The position numbers and the translations under genes are program-made. The notes below the pieces were generated by a model, which saw only the letters and a list, made by a program, of their open reading frames with translations, had not been told where the DNA came from and made no database searches. A DNA stretch of 64,000 nt. It comes from CAYMQB01 sp964392665 (lineage in GTDB: Bacteria; Hydrothermota; E44-bin80). The stretch's first letter is position 1. The number at the start of each line of letters is the position of its first letter. This document shows positions 61,398 to 64,000 of the stretch, one piece after another. The DNA is taken from assembly GCA_964392665.1 (NCBI GenBank), contig CAYMQB010000007.1, forward strand, positions 1-64,000, read 5' to 3'.

Positions 61398-62138
61398 TTA
61401 CTGTGCGCTTAAAACCTTTCTCCCCTCTACACCCTTAAATGCCTTGTAAAGTTCTTCCGCATTCGTATCTTCAAGTAAAAACGATGTTGTTTTCTTCCCG
61501 ATGTCCTCCAAATAGTGAGCATCGGAGAAACTAACGATCGGAAAATTGTCAATCTCCGGATGAGTTACGCGTAACTGTCTCAATTTGCCTAACGATGAAA
61601 CCTCGACACCATCCAGCTTGAGTCCACTGGGGATAAAACCTAATTGACCAATAATGCTAAAAGCTTCTCGGTCAATATGTGAGGCAATAGCAACACCACC
61701 CAGGTTATGAACTATATCGATAATTTGCTCGAGAAAAAGTGTTGTGGCTCCAATCAATAATCTCTCATTGATGCCGAGCATTTCGTCTTTGTCGTCCACT
61801 ATTACCTGTTCACCAAAAACTACTTCATTATTGATTCCGGGTAAGTGTTCGTAAACTATATTTTTAATGTTTTCAAGTCCGGCGCCTGTCCTGAAAAATG
61901 CAAGAATGTGAGCTTCTTCCTGAGAGGTTATTTCAATCCCTCCTATAACAGACACCCCTTCTTTCTCTCCCGCTTTCTGAACAGCTGCAACATTTTCAGT
62001 TGTATTGTGGTCACATATTCCAATTATGTCCAAGTTTTTCTCCTTTGCCTTCATAATTATCAAAGTTGGTAGCATACTCAAATCACCACAGGGAGAAAGG
62101 CATGTATGAATATGCAAATCTCCTCTAAATTCCTCCAG
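61398..62138 (-). CDS. PHP-domain phosphoesterase
   Basis: I choose the ATG at 62138 (246 residues), which overlaps the DRTGG gene by 14 bp. The PHP metal motifs are DLHIHTCLSPCGDLSM, GICDHNTTEN and GGIEITSQEEAHIL, plus FSDAHYLEDIG near the end. PHP enzymes hydrolyse phosphoesters. In this setting the substrate is unknown; a signalling nucleotide or phosphoprotein is possible. Confidence 0.88.
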   Translation of the reverse strand: MEEFRGDLHIHTCLSPCGDLSMLPTLIIMKAKEKNLDIIGICDHNTTENVAAVQKAGEKEGVSVIGGIEITSQEEAHILAFFRTGAGLENIKNIVYEHLPGINNEVVFGEQVIVDDKDEMLGINERLLIGATTLFLEQIIDIVHNLGGVAIASHIDREAFSIIGQLGFIPSGLKLDGVEVSSLGKLRQLRVTHPEIDNFPIVSFSDAHYLEDIGKKTTSFLLEDTNAEELYKAFKGVEGRKVLSAQ

Positions 62139-62484
62139 CATCAGCAGTCCCAGGAATACCCATTCTATGTAATTTCCCAACAACTTCGAAAGCTGGTAAA
62201 TTGCTCACCAAAATAGGTATTCCCTCTTTTTCAGCTTTTTTGATTGTTTCATTTTCAGGTACTCTACTATTAACCAACACAATTCCCGCAAGGTTCTTAA
62301 GCGAAGCAACAGCAACTATATTTTGATGAATTTGGAGTGTAATCCAGATATCTCCCTCGCGGCTATTTGCCATAACATCACTTAACAGATCACTAACGTA
62401 TCCTCCACTGATTTCTTTGTCAAGATTACTGGATCCAGTTTTTACATCAAGCTCCAATTTATCAACGATCTCTTTAAGTTTCAT
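62125..62484 (-). CDS. DRTGG-domain protein (first copy)
   Basis: This 119-residue protein is a stand-alone DRTGG domain (SGGYVSDLLSDVMANSREGDIWITLQ, then GIVLVNSRVPENETIKKAEK). DRTGG domains are ligand-sensing modules found with CBS domains and phosphotransacetylases. It overlaps its neighbours by 4 and 14 bp, so it is clearly part of a coupled unit. A paralogue lies at 63398-63760. Confidence 0.85.
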   Translation of the reverse strand: MKLKEIVDKLELDVKTGSSNLDKEISGGYVSDLLSDVMANSREGDIWITLQIHQNIVAVASLKNLAGIVLVNSRVPENETIKKAEKEGIPILVSNLPAFEVVGKLHRMGIPGTADAGGI

Positions 62485-63398
62485 TCTTTCCCCATTTTGA
62501 TAATTATCGTAATACGCGTCCCTTTTTCAACGGAAGAATCAATGGACATCTCATCGCTACACTTCTTAATGTTTGCCAACCCCATGCCTGCACCAAAACC
62601 CATCTCCCTGACCCAGTCGGGGGCAGTTGAATATCCGGGTCGCATCGCTTTCTCTACATCAGGAATCCCAGGGCCACTATCTTCCGCTTCAATTTTGATC
62701 AGCTCAGGTCTAACCTCTGCCTTTATTTTCCCTTTATCAGTAAAAACCACAATGTTCATTTCCGCTTCATAGGTTGCGATAGCCACCCTGCGAATAATGC
62801 TGGGACTGATATTGAGACGGGTTAGAGTTTTCTTTAACTCACTCGAGCTCTTCCCTGCTTCCGAGAAATCTCTTCCATTAATACTGTAAAGTAGTATCAG
62901 AGCAGCGTGGTCCGCAAGCGTATCTTCAAATATATGGCTTGCACGATAACGATGAATTTCCTCTTCATGATAATCTATTTCCAGACGTTTCAGCAATCCT
63001 TTTATAATGTCACCTTTGGTAAGCATTCCAACAAGGTTTTTTGTTCCTCTGTCAAGAACAGGAAATCTCCCAAGCCCAAATTGGTCAAACTTACTTACCG
63101 CATGGATAACCGGATCATCCGCATACACGGTTTTTACACCTTTACTCATTCTTTTTTCTATTTCCGTATCCACTTCGCCACTTGATAGCCAGTTGATAAA
63201 GTCCTCAATGCTGATAATACCCACAAGTGAATGCCCGTTAACAACAGGCACGCCGGATATATTGTTATCCTTCAATATTTTTCTTAACTCGCTCATTAGC
63301 ATCCTTGGAGAAACTGTAATAGTATTTTTCTTCATTACCTCACTCACCTTCAACTCGTAAGCAAGCTCTTGAACCCTGGTAAAACTCTGATCCTTCAT
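62481..63398 (-). CDS. CBS-pair protein with C-terminal GHKL ATPase
   Basis: The ATG at 63398 gives about 305 residues; a GTG one codon earlier (63401) would overlap the upstream stop by 4 bp and is also possible. Residues about 15-140 form two CBS domains (VSEVMKKNTITVSPRMLMSE; LGRFPVLDRG), which usually bind adenine nucleotides. The C-terminus is an RsbW-like HATPase (DSGPGIPDVEKAMRPGYSTA, GAGMGLANIKK). It could sense energy charge and act on an anti-anti-sigma-like partner, though none is seen here. Confidence 0.85.
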   Translation of the reverse strand: MKDQSFTRVQELAYELKVSEVMKKNTITVSPRMLMSELRKILKDNNISGVPVVNGHSLVGIISIEDFINWLSSGEVDTEIEKRMSKGVKTVYADDPVIHAVSKFDQFGLGRFPVLDRGTKNLVGMLTKGDIIKGLLKRLEIDYHEEEIHRYRASHIFEDTLADHAALILLYSINGRDFSEAGKSSSELKKTLTRLNISPSIIRRVAIATYEAEMNIVVFTDKGKIKAEVRPELIKIEAEDSGPGIPDVEKAMRPGYSTAPDWVREMGFGAGMGLANIKKCSDEMSIDSSVEKGTRITIIIKMGKE

Positions 63399-63760
63399 CA
63401 CTTACTCTCTTTATACTCTATCCTCCCGAGTAAACCATTCTGATACAATTTTCCACACGCTTCAAACATTGTCAAATCAGTTGAAAGAAGTACAATACCT
63501 TTTTCCTTTGCCAGTTCCACAGTCTCTTGTAATGGTTTTTTTGACCGAACAAAACAGATGGCAACCAGGTCAGCCATTTCTGCCGTGCGCACCGACTGTG
63601 GATTTATAAGCCCTGTTAGTAACAGAGAACCTGATTTCATAAATGCCAGAACATCGCTCATCAGGTCTGAACCACCAGCCATTTTAATCTCTTTGTTCAA
63701 ATCGTTGTCACCTGCAAGTACTACTGCATCTAGTATCTCTTTTATCCTTTCCAGTTTCAT
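63398..63760 (-). CDS. DRTGG-domain protein (second copy)
   Basis: This 120-residue protein is a paralogue of the gene at 62125-62484 (AGGSDLMSDVLAFMKSGSLLLTG; AICFVRSKKPLQETVELAKE). Its stop overlaps the start of the CBS/ATPase gene by 1 nt. It follows the hdrB stop after 75 bp and opens the sensory module. Confidence 0.85.
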   Translation of the reverse strand: MKLERIKEILDAVVLAGDNDLNKEIKMAGGSDLMSDVLAFMKSGSLLLTGLINPQSVRTAEMADLVAICFVRSKKPLQETVELAKEKGIVLLSTDLTMFEACGKLYQNGLLGRIEYKESK

Positions 63761-63835
63761 CTATTATACACTCTCTTCCTTTTTTACAGCCGAATCCTCG
63801 AGATCATGGATTTATTCCGACAACGCATATACAAA

Positions 63836-64000
63836 TCATACTTTCCCCTTAACCAAAAAACCCTTTTCTTCCATTTTCTCGGTTGGACTAACTATATTTA
63901 GGTCAAAACGAGTCCCTGATTCATCGTAACCGAAAGCAAGAGCCAACAGTTGAGTGAAGTAAACAATAGGCATTTTTTTGAAGCCGAAATATTTCTCAGC
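63836..64000 (-). CDS. hdrB: Heterodisulfide reductase subunit B, C-terminal part (cut by window edge)
   Basis: The last 54 codons of a minus-strand gene run off the right edge. The sequence ends KYFGFKKMPIVYFTQLLALAFGYDES..., which is the typical HdrB C-terminus (P-x-x-Y-F-T-Q-L-x-x-x-A). The CCG cysteine domains that bind the noncubane clusters and reduce disulfides lie outside the window. It points into the sensory and redox genes and is likely part of the same transcript. Confidence 0.85.
   Translation of the reverse strand, partial: AEKYFGFKKMPIVYFTQLLALAFGYDESGTRFDLNIVSPTEKMEEKGFLVKGKV

Overview
The window comes from an AT-rich (roughly 37-38% GC by eye) Gram-negative anaerobe. It encodes lipoproteins, SPOR and Omp85-type outer-membrane proteins, and three large exported proteins with type IX-style C-terminal sorting domains (a C25 gingipain-like protease, a peptidylarginine/agmatine deiminase-like protein and a beta-propeller protein). 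Its redox genes are built on HdrA and NADH-dehydrogenase-like subunits. This combination suggests an uncultivated FCB-type or WOR-3-like lineage; the taxonomic guess is inference and no 16S gene is present.

Left part (1-9.5 kb, mostly minus strand): a dRS3-like hairpin repeat, an RNase HI-family gene and a coiled-coil/zinc-ribbon gene, a two-gene tRNA unit (Met-CAT, Val-CAC) with promoter and terminator, a six-copy 72-bp tandem array next to a MITE-like element, a 1190-residue exported protein, and a SPOR lipoprotein-folC pair. pdxJ and rsmA then diverge from back-to-back promoters at 10.3 kb.

10.3-27.2 kb (plus strand): rsmA, an outer-membrane protein, a lipoprotein, an ACT-like protein of unknown function, a membrane pseudokinase with TPRs, a PfkB-family sugar kinase, carA and carB, rpe, and a HEAT-repeat protein with a glycine-rich insert. 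rsmA, carA and rpe have near-consensus promoters whose -10 box ends 6-8 nt before the ATG, so their mRNAs look leaderless.

27.2-37 kb (minus strand): a map-tatD-Na/Pi transporter-PhoU operon, then a beta-CASP nuclease-Xer recombinase-giant coiled coil-DUF4159 operon and a small beta-barrel gene. 37.2-50.9 kb is a mixed envelope region: lipoproteins, a TPR lipoprotein, an HNH nuclease, an Omp85-like protein, the deiminase, an AbiE-type toxin-antitoxin pair, an M29 aminopeptidase with a long extra N-terminus, a 38-residue lysine-rich protein, the C25 peptidase and an AbfB-type lipoprotein.

50.9-64 kb (minus strand) is the most interesting region: one long gene row running from an hdrB cut by the window edge, through a DRTGG/CBS/HATPase/PHP sensory module, to NuoE, HndB-like, NuoF, NuoG-N-like, HdrA, an Fe-S subunit, a fumarate-reductase-like flavoprotein, an MvhD-like subunit and an FrhB-like Fe-S protein. 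By family knowledge this resembles the electron-transfer half of the Bam-type benzoyl-CoA reductase complex (HdrA/MvhD/NuoEFG-like), but with a fumarate-reductase-type flavoprotein and no hydrogenase or tungsten catalytic subunit in view. I infer an NADH-linked, flavin-bifurcating, soluble fumarate/enoate or disulfide reductase complex.
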